This document shows, in pieces, positions 8,238 to 16,776 of a stretch of DNA of 64,000 nt; within the stretch, counting starts at the first letter, position 1, and every line of letters starts with the position of its first letter. This DNA is from Paenibacillus guangzhouensis. GTDB taxonomy: Bacteria; Bacillota; Bacilli; Paenibacillales; Paenibacillaceae. The notes below the pieces were generated by a model that made no database searches, was not told the DNA's origin, and saw only the letters and a program-made list of their open reading frames with translations. The DNA lies in assembly GCF_009363075.1 (NCBI RefSeq), contig NZ_CP045293.1, forward strand, positions 5,987,501-6,051,500, given 5' to 3'. The position numbers were made by a program, and so were the translations under genes.

Positions 8238-8792
8238 TTATGGGACGAAGTAGCTTCTTAAGATGAGGTAGTCTATCGAGAGGGATTGGAACTTCTGTCC
8301 TTCGGGGCTACTCGGATCATAAGGATTAGACTGCGGCAGGATCCCCAGCCAGACATTGGACTCGTTACTCTTCAGCACCGTCCCAGGGAAGGGGCCTTCT
8401 TCGGCACGCAGCTTCTGGTATGCTTTGCGGGAAAGACGTGTAACGGTCAATAAAGGTACTTCTTCATGGACGAACTTACCGCCTGGTGTAAAGATGAACA
8501 CCGTCTCCCACTCCGCTGTTGGAATCGCTTTTCCTCTACGCTCGAGCGCTATGTAGTTATTTTTCCATTTGGCAGGCAAATTAAATTTGAACTGGCCTTG
8601 TTCGCTATAGAACACGTTGCCGGTATACTTAATCGGCTTTGGGGGTTGGTCGTACATGAGGTGGTCCTGTTCACTCGGTTTTTCGGTTCCTTTGGTCTCT
8701 TCCTTCACAGTTCCAGGTTGACAGCATGTTAGAAGAATCAAGATGGTTAGGGCGAGTGCAATACGGAGCGGACCGCTCTTCGATGGTTTCAT
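8238..8792 (-). CDS. Putative lipoprotein of unknown function
   Basis: A 184-residue protein with a strong AAAGGAGGG ribosome site. The N-terminus is a lipoprotein signal peptide (KSGPLRIALALTILILLTCC) with a Cys at the end of the hydrophobic core. A charged Glu/Lys linker follows, then a soluble domain (about 55-184) containing a W-K-N-N-Y and an R-R-G-K-A-I-P segment and mixed beta-strand character. It is transcribed towards ychF. No family is recognised; some sporulating Firmicutes carry unlinked lipoproteins of this size. Confidence 0.72.
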   Translation of the reverse strand: MKPSKSGPLRIALALTILILLTCCQPGTVKEETKGTEKPSEQDHLMYDQPPKPIKYTGNVFYSEQGQFKFNLPAKWKNNYIALERRGKAIPTAEWETVFIFTPGGKFVHEEVPLLTVTRLSRKAYQKLRAEEGPFPGTVLKSNESNVWLGILPQSNPYDPSSPEGQKFQSLSIDYLILRSYFVP

Positions 8793-8898
8793 TGAACGTA
8801 TGCCCTCCTTTTATATCTGGTGAATATCATATCACGTAGTATGGCAATTTGCCCCTTGAATTTATGCCGGCTTGGATAATTGACGAATTTTGCAAGAG

Positions 8899-8954
8899 AT
8901 GACTAGGTTTTTCGATGGTTTCTGGTTATAATGGTTAAGGACTTTGGGTCCGAA
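8899..8954 (+). promoter_or_regulatory. prfA promoter block, near-duplicate of the ychF upstream block
   Basis: ATGACTAGG, a T run, TGGTTATAATG and an AAGGA(C/T)TT segment occur in the same order as at 6992-7046. The -10 TATAAT is at 8927-8932; the -35 is not obvious. An 8-bp dyad, CATATGCT/AGCATATG (8998-9005, 9025-9032), follows in the leader before the prfA ribosome site. Confidence 0.5.
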
Positions 8955-9065
8955 TTGTAAATTGTAAGAGAGTCAGGTGATTCCGGTGTAGCGACGCCAT
9001 ATGCTGGAGGCCGTTCAAATAAATAGCATATGAAGAAAATAATCAATAATTGAGGTGATTCCATC

Positions 9066-10136
9066 ATGATCGATAAATTGCAATCGTTAGCAGATCGTTA
9101 TGATAAATTAAGTGAGTTATTGTGTGACCCCGACGTGACGAACGATCCGAAGAAATTGCGCGAATACTCCAAAGAGCAGTCTGATCTACAAGAAACATAT
9201 GAAGCGTACACAGAATATAAGACCGTTATGGAAGAGCTCGAAGCGGCGAAAATGATGCAAGGCGAGAAGCTTGACGACGAGATGAAAGAAATGGTCAAAA
9301 TGGAGATCGAGGAGCTTAGCAGCCGTCAAAAAGTATTAGAGGAACGTATCCACATTCTCTTGCTGCCTAAAGATCCAAATGATGATAAGAACGTGATCGT
9401 CGAGATTCGGGGCGCGGCAGGCGGGGATGAAGCTGCGTTATTTGCTGCGGATTTGTACCGGATGTACACGCGTTATGCAGATACACAAGGCTGGCGTGTT
9501 GAACTGATGGATGTGAACATGAACGACCTTGGCGGCTACAAAGAGGTTATTTTCATGATCAATGGTAAAGGCGCTTACAGCCGTCTGAAATATGAGAGCG
9601 GCGCACATCGCGTGCAGCGCATTCCAGCGACAGAGTCTGGCGGCCGTATTCATACGTCGACATCGACAGTAGCGGTGTTGCCTGAGGTTGAAGATATTGA
9701 TATTGAAATTCATGACAAAGATATCCGTGTCGATACGTTCTGTTCGAGTGGTGCGGGCGGACAGTCCGTTAATACGACGAAATCCGCTGTTCGTGTTACG
9801 CATATCCCGACAGGGATCGTCGCGACGTGTCAGGATGGGAAATCGCAGAACTCCAATAAGGAGAAAGCATTGCAAGTATTGCGCGCTCGGATCTTCGATG
9901 TGATGCGTCAAGAGGAAGAGGCGAAATATGCAGGCGAGCGGAAGAGCAAAGTAGGTACGGGTGACCGTAGTGAGCGTATTCGTACGTATAACTATCCGCA
10001 AAGCCGTGTGACGGATCATCGCATTGGTCTGACGCTCCATAAGCTGGATGCCGTGATGAACGGGGATATGGGCGAGATTATTTCATCGCTAACGCTGGCT
10101 GAGCAGGCGGAAATGATGGAGAAAGTTAACGCGTAA
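9066..10136 (+). CDS. prfA: Peptide chain release factor 1
   Basis: A 356-residue protein, the normal RF1 length. The GGQ catalytic loop is present as [12 protein letters not shown] (about residue 230) and promotes peptidyl-tRNA hydrolysis; [13 protein letters not shown] is the neighbouring conserved segment of domain 2. RF1 reads UAA and UAG. GAGGTGATTCC precedes the ATG. prmC, which methylates the GGQ glutamine, follows after 45 bases, the classic functional pairing. Confidence 0.97.
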   Translation: MIDKLQSLADRYDKLSELLCDPDVTNDPKKLREYSKEQSDLQETYEAYTEYKTVMEELEAAKMMQGEKLDDEMKEMVKMEIEELSSRQKVLEERIHILLLPKDPNDDKNVIVEIRGAAGGDEAALFAADLYRMYTRYADTQGWRVELMDVNMNDLGGYKEVIFMINGKGAYSRLKYESGAHRVQRIPATESGGRIHTSTSTVAVLPEVEDIDIEIHDKDIRVDTFCSSGAGGQSVNTTKSAVRVTHIPTGIVATCQDGKSQNSNKEKALQVLRARIFDVMRQEEEAKYAGERKSKVGTGDRSERIRTYNYPQSRVTDHRIGLTLHKLDAVMNGDMGEIISSLTLAEQAEMMEKVNA

Positions 10137-10181
10137 CAGCTCGTATGCAGATTTAGAGTAGAGAAAAGAGCGTGATGATAG

Positions 10182-11051
10182 ATGAGTCATACCCTTCGTG
10201 AAGCCTTGGCAGAGGCTTCTTCTTTTTTAGCGCAGCATCAGGTGATGGAGCCAGCCCATAATGCCGAGCTCTTGCTCTGCCATGTCCTGGGGCTAAGACG
10301 CGCGGAGTTCTTCATGCGGCTGCCGGAGCCATTCCCTGCGGAGTATGCGGAGGCATGGCAGGCGGTACTGGCGCGCAAAGCGGCTGGCGAACCGGCCCAA
10401 TATATTACCCAGGAGCAGGAGTTCTATGGGCTTCCTTTTGAAGTGACCCCTGATGTATTGATTCCGCGGCCGGAGACAGAACTGCTCGTCGAGGCGATCG
10501 TGAAGGAGGGGCGCCGGCTCTGGCCTGACGGCGCACCGACGGTGTGCGACATCGGCACCGGGAGCGGAGCGATCGCGGTGACGATGGCTGTGCAGTGTCC
10601 GATGTGGCAAGTGAACGCATCGGACATCTCTGGCGCTGCGCTGGCTGTCGCGCAGCGTAATGCAGCGCGCCACGGCGCAGCGGCGCGCATCGCGTGGTAC
10701 AGCGGCGACTTGCTGGCGCCGCTGGCGGGCATGAGATTGGACATCCTGGTGTCCAATCCGCCCTATATCCCCGCGGAGACGATCGCGGGGCTGCAGCCCG
10801 AGGTGCGCGACTACGAGCCGCGCACCGCACTGGACGGCGGTACGGACGGACTCGATCCGTACCGCCGTATGCTCGCGCAGCTGCCGCTGTTGGCAGCGGT
10901 GCCGCGCGTTGTGGGCTTCGAGCTTGGGCAAGGCCAAGCTCGTGAGGTCGCCGCCTGGATGGAGGCGGCGGGGCACTGGGACACGGTGTACATCGTGTCC
11001 GATTACGCAGGCATCGAGCGGCATGTCATCGCCGTGCGCGTGCAGGAATAG
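10182..11051 (+). CDS. prmC: Release-factor glutamine N5-methyltransferase PrmC (HemK)
   Basis: A 289-residue SAM-dependent methyltransferase that modifies the GGQ glutamine of release factors. The N-terminal substrate-binding helices (1-75) are followed by the Rossmann core, with VCDIGTGSGAIAV as SAM motif I and the catalytic VSNPPYIP. The start is ATG 10182 with a modest ribosome site. From about 10480 onward the gene becomes much richer in GC and GCG/CGC codons than its first 300 bases. It forms an operon with prfA and ends at a strong terminator. Confidence 0.96.
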   Translation: MSHTLREALAEASSFLAQHQVMEPAHNAELLLCHVLGLRRAEFFMRLPEPFPAEYAEAWQAVLARKAAGEPAQYITQEQEFYGLPFEVTPDVLIPRPETELLVEAIVKEGRRLWPDGAPTVCDIGTGSGAIAVTMAVQCPMWQVNASDISGAALAVAQRNAARHGAAARIAWYSGDLLAPLAGMRLDILVSNPPYIPAETIAGLQPEVRDYEPRTALDGGTDGLDPYRRMLAQLPLLAAVPRVVGFELGQGQAREVAAWMEAAGHWDTVYIVSDYAGIERHVIAVRVQE

Positions 11052-11053
11052 AA

Positions 11054-11092
11054 GAAGCCGATGGTCCTTGTTCAGGATCATCGGCTTTTTCG
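11054..11092 (+). terminator. Terminator of prfA-prmC
   Basis: The stem AAGCCGATG/CATCGGCTT with an inner TCCT/AGGA extension and TTTTT tail lies immediately after prmC. Confidence 0.9.
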
Positions 11093-11156
11093 CGTTTTAT
11101 CAAGGCTAGCCGTACGAATGCCTTCCGGCATACGAGCCAATGACGTGCATAGATTG

Positions 11157-11347
11157 GCTATATTGGATTTTCGCACGAACTTTTGCGTATCTTCGGCCAA
11201 ACCTCAGCCTATGTTGGATAGTTGCAACGTAGAAAGAGCTTTTCGGACGAAAAGGGCTAAAAAGGGCCTCCTATCCCGCCCAAAATCCAACATAGGAGAT
11301 ACCCAGTCACTATTTATGGACTCTATCATGCAACAATCCAACATAGC
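11157..11347. repeat. Nested inverted repeats in the prmC-hxlR gap
   Basis: The roughly 400-bp gap between prmC and hxlR has no convincing gene. It contains four related boxes. Two are forward: GCTATATTGGATT (11157-11169) and CCTATGTTGGAT (11208-11219). Two are reverse: ATCCAACATAGG (11285-11296, perfect partner of the second) and AATCCAACATAGC (11335-11347, partner of the first with one mismatch). An 11-bp direct repeat TAGCCGTACGA flanks them at 11107 and 11384. The arrangement is that of a small palindromic repeat element. Confidence 0.6.
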
Positions 11348-11448
11348 TATGGGGGCGTACCGTTTTGGGGCACTGCGTGCTTGTAGCCGTACGACATAGA
11401 GCTCAGGAAGCTCTGCGTAAGCCCAGCCGCTATTTATTGCACGAGCAA

Positions 11449-11802
11449 CTATTTCCACACAACCTCTTCACCGTACTCTTTGCCCCATTTGTACATCATT
11501 TGCAGAATCGGCATCAAGCTCTCGCCGTAGGCCGTTAGCGAGTATTCTACGCGCGGCGGAACCTCCGCGTACACTTTACGCGTGACGAGTTGATCTTCCT
11601 CCAGTTCACGCAGCTGATTGGTTAGCATTTTTTGCGTAATCGAGGGGATGCGTTTCTTAAGCTCGCTGAAGCGCAAAGTGCCATCCAGTCCCATATGCCA
11701 GAGAATAATGAGCTTCCATTTGCCACCGATGACGGCGAGGGTGAGTTCCTTTTCACAGTTGATTTCTTTGAGGTTAATTCGTTCTTTGAGTTCCGTTGCC
11801 AA
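11449..11802 (-). CDS. hxlR: HxlR-family winged-helix regulator
   Basis: I place the start at TTG 11802, which has GGAGGAGGG just upstream; the frame extends six codons further to another TTG. The 117-residue product has the HxlR signature: C-E-x-x-x-(T)[13 protein letters not shown] near residues 16-35 and [17 protein letters not shown] as the recognition region. In B. subtilis HxlR activates hxlAB in response to formaldehyde. Divergent placement against hxlA-hxlB here supports the same job. The N-terminal Cys is the conserved sensor position. Confidence 0.88.
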   Translation of the reverse strand: MATELKERINLKEINCEKELTLAVIGGKWKLIILWHMGLDGTLRFSELKKRIPSITQKMLTNQLRELEEDQLVTRKVYAEVPPRVEYSLTAYGESLMPILQMMYKWGKEYGEEVVWK

Positions 11803-11843
11803 GGGTGATCCCTCCTCCAATAGTATCCTATAAGTAACTACAC

Positions 11844-11855
11844 CACTTCAAAGTG
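11844..11855. promoter_or_regulatory. Candidate HxlR operator in the hxlR-hxlA intergenic region
   Basis: The palindrome CACTT-CA-AAGTG lies in the 137-bp divergent region, near AAGTAACTA and GTACTT boxes. Position fits a shared operator. Assignment to HxlR is inference. Confidence 0.35.
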
Positions 11856-11939
11856 CGTACTTCCATTTTGTATGGTCTGAATCTAGAATAAACCTAGTTT
11901 CAAAAAGAAACAATCATGCCTATGGAGGGAATTGATGTT

Positions 11940-12572
11940 ATGGAATTACAATTAGCGCTGGATCTCGTGAACATTCCGGAAGCCATCGAAGTGGTACGTG
12001 AGGTTGAAGCATTTATTGATATCGTAGAAATTGGTACACCCGTCGTCATTAACGAAGGACTTCATGCGGTCAAAGCGATGAAGGAGCAGTTCCCGAATCT
12101 GAAAGTCCTCGCGGACCTCAAGGTCATGGATGCAGGCGGCTACGAAGTGATGAAGGCATCTGAAGCTGGAGCGGACATTATTACGGTGCTTGGCGTATCC
12201 GATGACTCGACAATTAAAGGCGCTGTCGCGGAAGCGAAGAAACAGAACCGCAAAGTGATGGTCGACATGATCAATGTTAAAGAGATGGAGGCGCGTGCGC
12301 AAGAAATCGACGCGATGGGCGTTGATTATATCTGCGTACATTCCGGCTACGATCACCAAGCGGAAGGAAAGAACTCCTTCGAAGAATTGAATGCGATCAA
12401 ACGCGTTGTCAAGCAAGCAAAAACAGCGATTGCAGGCGGCATCAAGCTGGACACACTTCCAGAAGTGATCCAAGCGAAACCAGACCTCGTGATCGTTGGC
12501 GGCGGGATTACAAGTCATGCAGATAAGAAATCGGTGGCTGCTGAAATGCGCCAACTGATTCAACAAGCGTAA
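11940..12572 (+). CDS. hxlA: 3-hexulose-6-phosphate synthase
   Basis: A 210-residue enzyme starting MELQLALDL at ATG 11940 after GGAGGG. It condenses formaldehyde with ribulose 5-phosphate to hexulose 6-phosphate, the first step of the ribulose monophosphate pathway. It is an orotidine-5'-phosphate-decarboxylase-type barrel: ALDL at strand 1, VLADLKVMDAG (the D-x-K-x-x-D motif) around residue 60, and GGGI near the C-terminal phosphate site. hxlB follows 5 bases later and hxlR is divergent. In non-methylotrophic Bacilli this pathway detoxifies formaldehyde. Confidence 0.95.
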   Translation: MELQLALDLVNIPEAIEVVREVEAFIDIVEIGTPVVINEGLHAVKAMKEQFPNLKVLADLKVMDAGGYEVMKASEAGADIITVLGVSDDSTIKGAVAEAKKQNRKVMVDMINVKEMEARAQEIDAMGVDYICVHSGYDHQAEGKNSFEELNAIKRVVKQAKTAIAGGIKLDTLPEVIQAKPDLVIVGGGITSHADKKSVAAEMRQLIQQA

Positions 12573-12577
12573 GGCCG

Positions 12578-13141
12578 ATGCAGACGACCATGCGTGATCA
12601 AGCGGCAGGTATTCTGGAGGAGCTCACTCGGACGGTACAAGCGGTGGATGAGGCATCCGTAAACGCCTTAATCGCGCAGATCATTCGTGCGGATCGGATT
12701 ATGGTCGCAGGGGCAGGCCGGTCGGGTCTGATGATGCGCGCCTTCGCGATGCGGCTTATGCATCTTGGGTTCAACGCCTATGTCGTTGGCGAGACGGTGA
12801 CGCCGGGCCTTGGGGAGAATGGGCTGCTCATCATCGGATCAGGATCGGGGGAGACGAAGAGTCTCGTCGCGATGGCAGAGAAGGCGAGAGGCATCGGCGC
12901 TTCCGTCGCGGCGATCACGATACATCTGGGATCCACCATTGGGGAGCTAGCGGATACGATCGTTCAAGTGCCGGCGGCGTCCAAGGAGAATACTTCACAG
13001 ACGCGTGCGACGATTCAACCGATGGGAGCGTTGTTCGAGCAGTCGTTGCTGATCTTGTTCGACGCGATGATTCTCCAATTGATGAACATCGAAGAAATTG
13101 ATAATACAGCCATGTTCGGGCGGCATGCAAACTTGGAATGA
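12578..13141 (+). CDS. hxlB: 6-phospho-3-hexuloisomerase
   Basis: A 187-residue SIS-domain isomerase converting hexulose 6-phosphate to fructose 6-phosphate. The sugar-phosphate site is visible as V-A-G-A-G-R-S-G-L-M (about 39-48) and GSGSGETKSL (about 87-97), and E-x-x-L-L-x-x-x-D-A near the C-terminus is the usual catalytic region. It starts 5 bases after hxlA, so translation is likely coupled. The pair delivers fixed formaldehyde carbon into central sugar metabolism. Confidence 0.95.
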   Translation: MQTTMRDQAAGILEELTRTVQAVDEASVNALIAQIIRADRIMVAGAGRSGLMMRAFAMRLMHLGFNAYVVGETVTPGLGENGLLIIGSGSGETKSLVAMAEKARGIGASVAAITIHLGSTIGELADTIVQVPAASKENTSQTRATIQPMGALFEQSLLILFDAMILQLMNIEEIDNTAMFGRHANLE

Positions 13142-13163
13142 CATGTTCGAGCGAGCATGACAG

Positions 13164-13222
13164 AAGACTCTATATCCATCATTTCTATTTGGGAAGGATG
13201 AGATAAAGAGTCTTTTCTTTTT
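13164..13222 (+). terminator. Terminator of hxlAB
   Basis: The interrupted stem AAGACTCTATATCCATC / GATGAGATAAAGAGTCTT is followed by TTCTTTTTTT. Confidence 0.85.
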
Positions 13223-13264
13223 TTCATAGAATGCTAGGTTGATAGGTTTAAGCCTCTTCGTTCT

Positions 13265-13274
13265 GGACATACTG
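13265..13274 (+). promoter_or_regulatory. Possible sigma-F -10 element before spoIIR
   Basis: GGACATACTG matches the sigma-F/G -10 pattern GGnnAnAnTR, 38 bases upstream of the spoIIR ATG. The -35 at the proper distance (GGTTT) is a poor match. In B. subtilis spoIIR is transcribed by sigma-F. Confidence 0.45.
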
Positions 13275-13312
13275 AGAAATACCAAAGGATAGAGCGGGGA
13301 GGCAATCATTCC

Positions 13313-14020
13313 ATGGCAAATCTTATTGAAATTCTTAAGAAAAAAAGCACTTATTTCATGATGATCATATTGATTCTATTTGGTTGGTTCTTACAAATGG
13401 TAGGTTCGGCGGCGGTCGTATCTGCGGCTTCAACGGAAACTGAAGGAGCGCAAGAAATTCCGAAGGAATCGATCCGTCTGCGCATTCTGGCGAATTCGGA
13501 TTCGGCATTCGATCAAAAGGTGAAACGTGAGATTCGCGATAAAGTGGTCGAGCAAGTGAACACGTGGGTAGCGACGTTAGAGGATCCACAGAGTTTGAAG
13601 CAGGCGCGTGCGAAGATAAAGGAGCATCTGTCCGATCTCGAAGAATTGGTTGGCAAAGAGCTTGCAGCACGTGAGCAGGATTACGGGTACAAGGTAGAAC
13701 TCGGCGTCGTACCGTTCCCAACGAAGATGTACGGGGACAAGGTCTATCCAGCCGGGAATTATGAGGCGCTGCGCATTACGCTGGGTAAAGGCGAAGGTCA
13801 GAACTGGTGGTGCGTCTTGTTCCCGCCTCTGTGCTTCATCGATGCAGGAACGGGCGAGGCGGTAGCGCAAGCTGCGGATACGGAGGGAGCGCCGCTAGTG
13901 TCGGATGGCGGATCGGCATCGACGGCTGGAGCGGATGCAGGCGGCGAGACCGAGGTGCGATTCTTCTTATGGGATTGGATCGTCCAACTATTCGATTTCA
14001 TCGTAGGGCTGTTCAGCTAG
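13313..14020 (+). CDS. spoIIR: Stage II sporulation protein R
   Basis: A 235-residue protein made in the forespore and secreted to the intermembrane space, where it activates SpoIIGA to process pro-sigma-E. An N-terminal export signal or anchor (about 14-40) is followed by the family signature SIRLRILANSDS and, at about 140-170, YPAGNYEALRITLGKGEGQN plus WWCVLFPPLCF. A Gly/Ala-rich stretch (about 185-215) leads to a hydrophobic C-terminus. GGGGAGG precedes the ATG. Its position after prmC matches B. subtilis, except that hxlR-hxlAB intervene. Confidence 0.95.
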   Translation: MANLIEILKKKSTYFMMIILILFGWFLQMVGSAAVVSAASTETEGAQEIPKESIRLRILANSDSAFDQKVKREIRDKVVEQVNTWVATLEDPQSLKQARAKIKEHLSDLEELVGKELAAREQDYGYKVELGVVPFPTKMYGDKVYPAGNYEALRITLGKGEGQNWWCVLFPPLCFIDAGTGEAVAQAADTEGAPLVSDGGSASTAGADAGGETEVRFFLWDWIVQLFDFIVGLFS

Positions 14021-14083
14021 AACGGCGGATTGTCAAATTGTGATATAATATAGGTTAACTTATTGGTAAGGAACTGAGCGCTC

Positions 14084-15280
14084 ATGCAAGCTAATGAAAT
14101 GATACGTAATACAACCTATTGGGAAGTTCAAAATATCGAAGCCTCCGGTGAGGCGCTGACGGAAGCGGCACGTATTCTCGCATTGGGCGGGACGGTCGCT
14201 TTTCCGACGGAGACGGTGTATGGGCTTGGCGCAGACGCGCGAAGCACCAGCGCTGTCGAACAGATTTTCGCGGCCAAAGGAAGACCTTCGGACAACCCGC
14301 TCATCGTACACATCGCGGATCCGGCCGATCTGGATTCGCTTGTTTTGCCTTACAACGAGACGGCGCGTCGATTGATGGATCGCTTCTGGCCAGGGCCGCT
14401 TACGATCGTCTTACCCGTCCGTTCCGGCGTAATCTCCCCCCGTGTTACGGCGGGGTTATCGACCGTTGGTGTGCGCATGCCGGCGCATGATGTGGCGCTC
14501 GCGCTAATCGCGCGCTCGGGCTGCCCAGTTGCGGCGCCTAGCGCGAACCGCTCGGGACGTCCAAGCCCGACGCTTGCTGCGCATGTGCGCGAAGATCTCG
14601 CGGGCCGCATCGACGGCATTGTCGATGGCGGGCCGACAGGCGTCGGCGTCGAGTCGACCGTCGTCGAGCTCGTCGGCGACCGTGTCAACGTGCTGCGCCC
14701 AGGCGGCATCACGGTGGAGGCGCTGCGCGAGGTCGCTGCCGAGGTCACGATCGACCCGGCGCTTACGCGCACGTCCGACATCGCGCCAAGCGAGGCGATC
14801 GCAGCAGCAGCAGAACCGGCCGTGGACGTGAGCCGCTGCGAAGGCGGCAGCGCCCTTGCTGTAGGCGCAGCAGAGCATGCCGCTCCCGCGGACGCCGAGG
14901 GCCATGCCCCGCGTTCGCCGGGCATGAAGTACGCGCACTATGCGCCGCGCGGCACGATGCGCATCGTCAAGGGCGATGCGCCAGAGCAGGTCTCGGCTTG
15001 GATCCAAGCCGAGCTGGATGCGGCGTCGCAGCGCGGGGAGCGCAGCGGCGTGCTCGCCTTCGACGAACATATCGCGTCTTATCGCGCGGATGTCGTCGTC
15101 TCCTGTGGCAGCCTGCATGCGCTGGAGCATGCTGCACAACGGCTCTATGCCGCATTGCGTGAATTCGATGAGCAGGGCGTCACATTCATCCTCGCCGAAG
15201 CTTGTCCAGAAGACGGCATTGGCCTTGCGGTCATGAACCGTCTCGTGAAAGCTGCAGGTCACCAGATCATCCAGTTGTAA
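14084..15280 (+). CDS. ywlC: L-threonylcarbamoyladenylate synthase (Sua5/YwlC)
   Basis: A 398-residue enzyme making threonylcarbamoyl-AMP for tRNA t6A37. The YrdC-like core (about 20-225) shows GGTVAFPTETVYGLGAD, KGRPSDNPLI, PGPLTIVL and SANRSGRPSPT. The C-terminal Sua5 domain begins near SPGMKYAHYAP. Between them (about 230-275) is an Ala/Glu/Pro-rich linker longer than usual; family members are often near 345 residues. The 3' two thirds of the gene is markedly GC-rich. No rapid terminator follows, and mntP lies 121 bases downstream. Confidence 0.95.
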   Translation: MQANEMIRNTTYWEVQNIEASGEALTEAARILALGGTVAFPTETVYGLGADARSTSAVEQIFAAKGRPSDNPLIVHIADPADLDSLVLPYNETARRLMDRFWPGPLTIVLPVRSGVISPRVTAGLSTVGVRMPAHDVALALIARSGCPVAAPSANRSGRPSPTLAAHVREDLAGRIDGIVDGGPTGVGVESTVVELVGDRVNVLRPGGITVEALREVAAEVTIDPALTRTSDIAPSEAIAAAAEPAVDVSRCEGGSALAVGAAEHAAPADAEGHAPRSPGMKYAHYAPRGTMRIVKGDAPEQVSAWIQAELDAASQRGERSGVLAFDEHIASYRADVVVSCGSLHALEHAAQRLYAALREFDEQGVTFILAEACPEDGIGLAVMNRLVKAAGHQIIQL

Positions 15281-15401
15281 AGGAGATTATTTTTCTTAGG
15301 TACGATGGCGTTGTTTCCCTCTCGTCCCACATTTTCATGTATCTTTCTGGCCCTGTCCGCATATGGTTGTACAAGATCATTTGGACAATGGAGGAACACG
15401 G

Positions 15402-15962
15402 ATGGATACAGGCTTAGCGATTTGGGGCGAGCTGATTACCATACTAGTCATGGCTGTCGCGTTAGGATTTGATGCGTTTTCGCTAGGACTCGGCATTGGT
15501 ATGAAAGGAATTCGCGTACGTGAGATTCTGAAGATCGGGGTCGTGGTTGCCCTCTTCCACATCATGATGCCATTAGCGGGATTGTTCATGGGGCAATATG
15601 TGGGATCGCTGCTTGGGAGTGTTGCCACGTTAGCTGCAGGCGGACTATTGCTATTGCTGGGCGGACATATGATATATAGCTCCTTGCGGGGAGATGCTGC
15701 GCAATCGATTGATTACCGAAGCGGCTGGGCGATTATTTTATTTTCGCTCTCCGTTAGTATCGATTCCTTTTCAGTTGGGGTATCCTTAGGCATGTTCCAG
15801 ATTAATTTATGGCTGACGATTTTAACCTTTGGACTGTTCGGCGGAATGATGTCGATCTTGGGATTGTTGCTTGGCAGTCGAGTCAGCCACCGGCTTAGCG
15901 AATATGGCGAGGCGTTTGGCGGTGTCATTTTGTTTACATTTGGTGTACTATTTATCCTGTAA
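15402..15962 (+). CDS. mntP: Manganese efflux pump MntP
   Basis: I choose ATG 15402 with GGAGG at 15390; the open frame starts 13 codons earlier without a site. The 186-residue protein has six membrane helices and two related halves, each carrying conserved acidic positions: ALGFDAFSLGLG in helix 2 and SLSVSIDSFSVGVS in the second half, the Mn2+ path residues of MntP. It exports Mn2+. B. subtilis has its homologue (ywlD) at the same place. No Mn riboswitch is visible in the 120-bp leader. Confidence 0.93.
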   Translation: MDTGLAIWGELITILVMAVALGFDAFSLGLGIGMKGIRVREILKIGVVVALFHIMMPLAGLFMGQYVGSLLGSVATLAAGGLLLLLGGHMIYSSLRGDAAQSIDYRSGWAIILFSLSVSIDSFSVGVSLGMFQINLWLTILTFGLFGGMMSILGLLLGSRVSHRLSEYGEAFGGVILFTFGVLFIL

Positions 15963-15970
15963 GAGGTAAT

Positions 15971-16134
15971 TCAAAAGTCATCTTTTGATCACGAAGTGTT
16001 TGAAGTAGCGGATTCGACATCGAATCTTGCGTTCATCCTTGAAGTCCGGTATTCATTTAGGTTTGGCCTAAACTCCATTCCTCCTTCTTCGGATTCACAC
16101 AACCTTCTCGGTGCTGAAAAGCCGACTTTTGAAC
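15971..16134. mobile_element. MITE-like element, copy A
   Basis: A 164-bp non-coding element with terminal inverted repeats TTCAAAAGTC/GACTTTTGAA. It is homologous along its length to 26358-26525, sharing for example GATCACGAAGTGT, ATCGAATCTTGCG, CCTCCTTCTTCGGATTC and CAACCTTCTCGGTGCTGAAAAG. No transposase is encoded, so movement would need an enzyme supplied in trans. It sits between mntP and ywlE. Confidence 0.85.
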
Positions 16135-16200
16135 AGCGATTATATTGAACCACTACAGAACCGAATTTAATCTAGCAAGCGAAAAGGAGTTGAGCGTGTG

Positions 16201-16776
16201 ATGAACATCTTATTCGTATGCACCGGGAACACATGCCGGAGTCCGATGGCAGAAGCATTGCTGCGCAAGCTTGCGAAGGATGCAAACTTAGATATTGAAG
16301 TTCGTTCAGCAGGTGTTGCTGCATCGCACGGGGCGTCGATCTCGAGGAATGCCGTCGCTGCGCTGCAGGATCATCAGATCGATGCGGCAGGTGCCTCCTC
16401 TACGCCGCTTACGGGCCGTGAGGTCGATTGGGCAGACCTGATCTTGACGATGACAAGCGGACATAAGCAGCACGTTGTGCAGCAGTTTCCTGGTTCAATC
16501 GATCAGATCTATACCCTCAAAGAATATGTGGAAATGGACGAGCAAGTCATTCGAGATATGATTACGCTGGAAGAGCGTATTGCTGACTGGCAGATGAAAC
16601 ATGCCTTAGGAGAACCGATTCCAGATTCCGACCGCGCAGCGATTATCGCCCTTCAGCAGCGCATTCCGAACTTTGATATTCGTGATCCTTATGGCGGTTC
16701 CCTTACGGAGTACCGTCATTGTCTGACGGAGATTCATAGCGCGTTGTTGAAGCTGCTGAAGCGTACGCAAGGCTGA
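16201..16776 (+). CDS. ywlE: Protein-arginine phosphatase YwlE (low-molecular-weight PTP fold)
   Basis: A 191-residue protein starting at ATG 16201 (an in-frame GTG lies one codon earlier) after AAAAGGAG. The P-loop CTGNTCRSP near the N-terminus contains the catalytic Cys and the Thr that in YwlE favours phosphoarginine over phosphotyrosine. The general acid Asp is in DIRDPYGGS. YwlE reverses McsB arginine phosphorylation that marks proteins for ClpCP. At 191 residues it is longer than B. subtilis YwlE (about 150), with extra sequence around residues 100-140. Confidence 0.9.
   Translation: MNILFVCTGNTCRSPMAEALLRKLAKDANLDIEVRSAGVAASHGASISRNAVAALQDHQIDAAGASSTPLTGREVDWADLILTMTSGHKQHVVQQFPGSIDQIYTLKEYVEMDEQVIRDMITLEERIADWQMKHALGEPIPDSDRAAIIALQQRIPNFDIRDPYGGSLTEYRHCLTEIHSALLKLLKRTQG

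Noticed and set aside
10293-11081. Long minus-strand frames opposite prmC (and similar ones opposite sua5 and spoIID)
   Set aside because: Typical shadows of GC-rich codons; Arg/His/Ala-rich, with no ribosome sites, opposite secure genes.
15281-15401. Possible Mn2+ (yybP-ykoY) riboswitch upstream of mntP
   Set aside because: The leader is only about 120 bases and lacks the conserved loop sequences.
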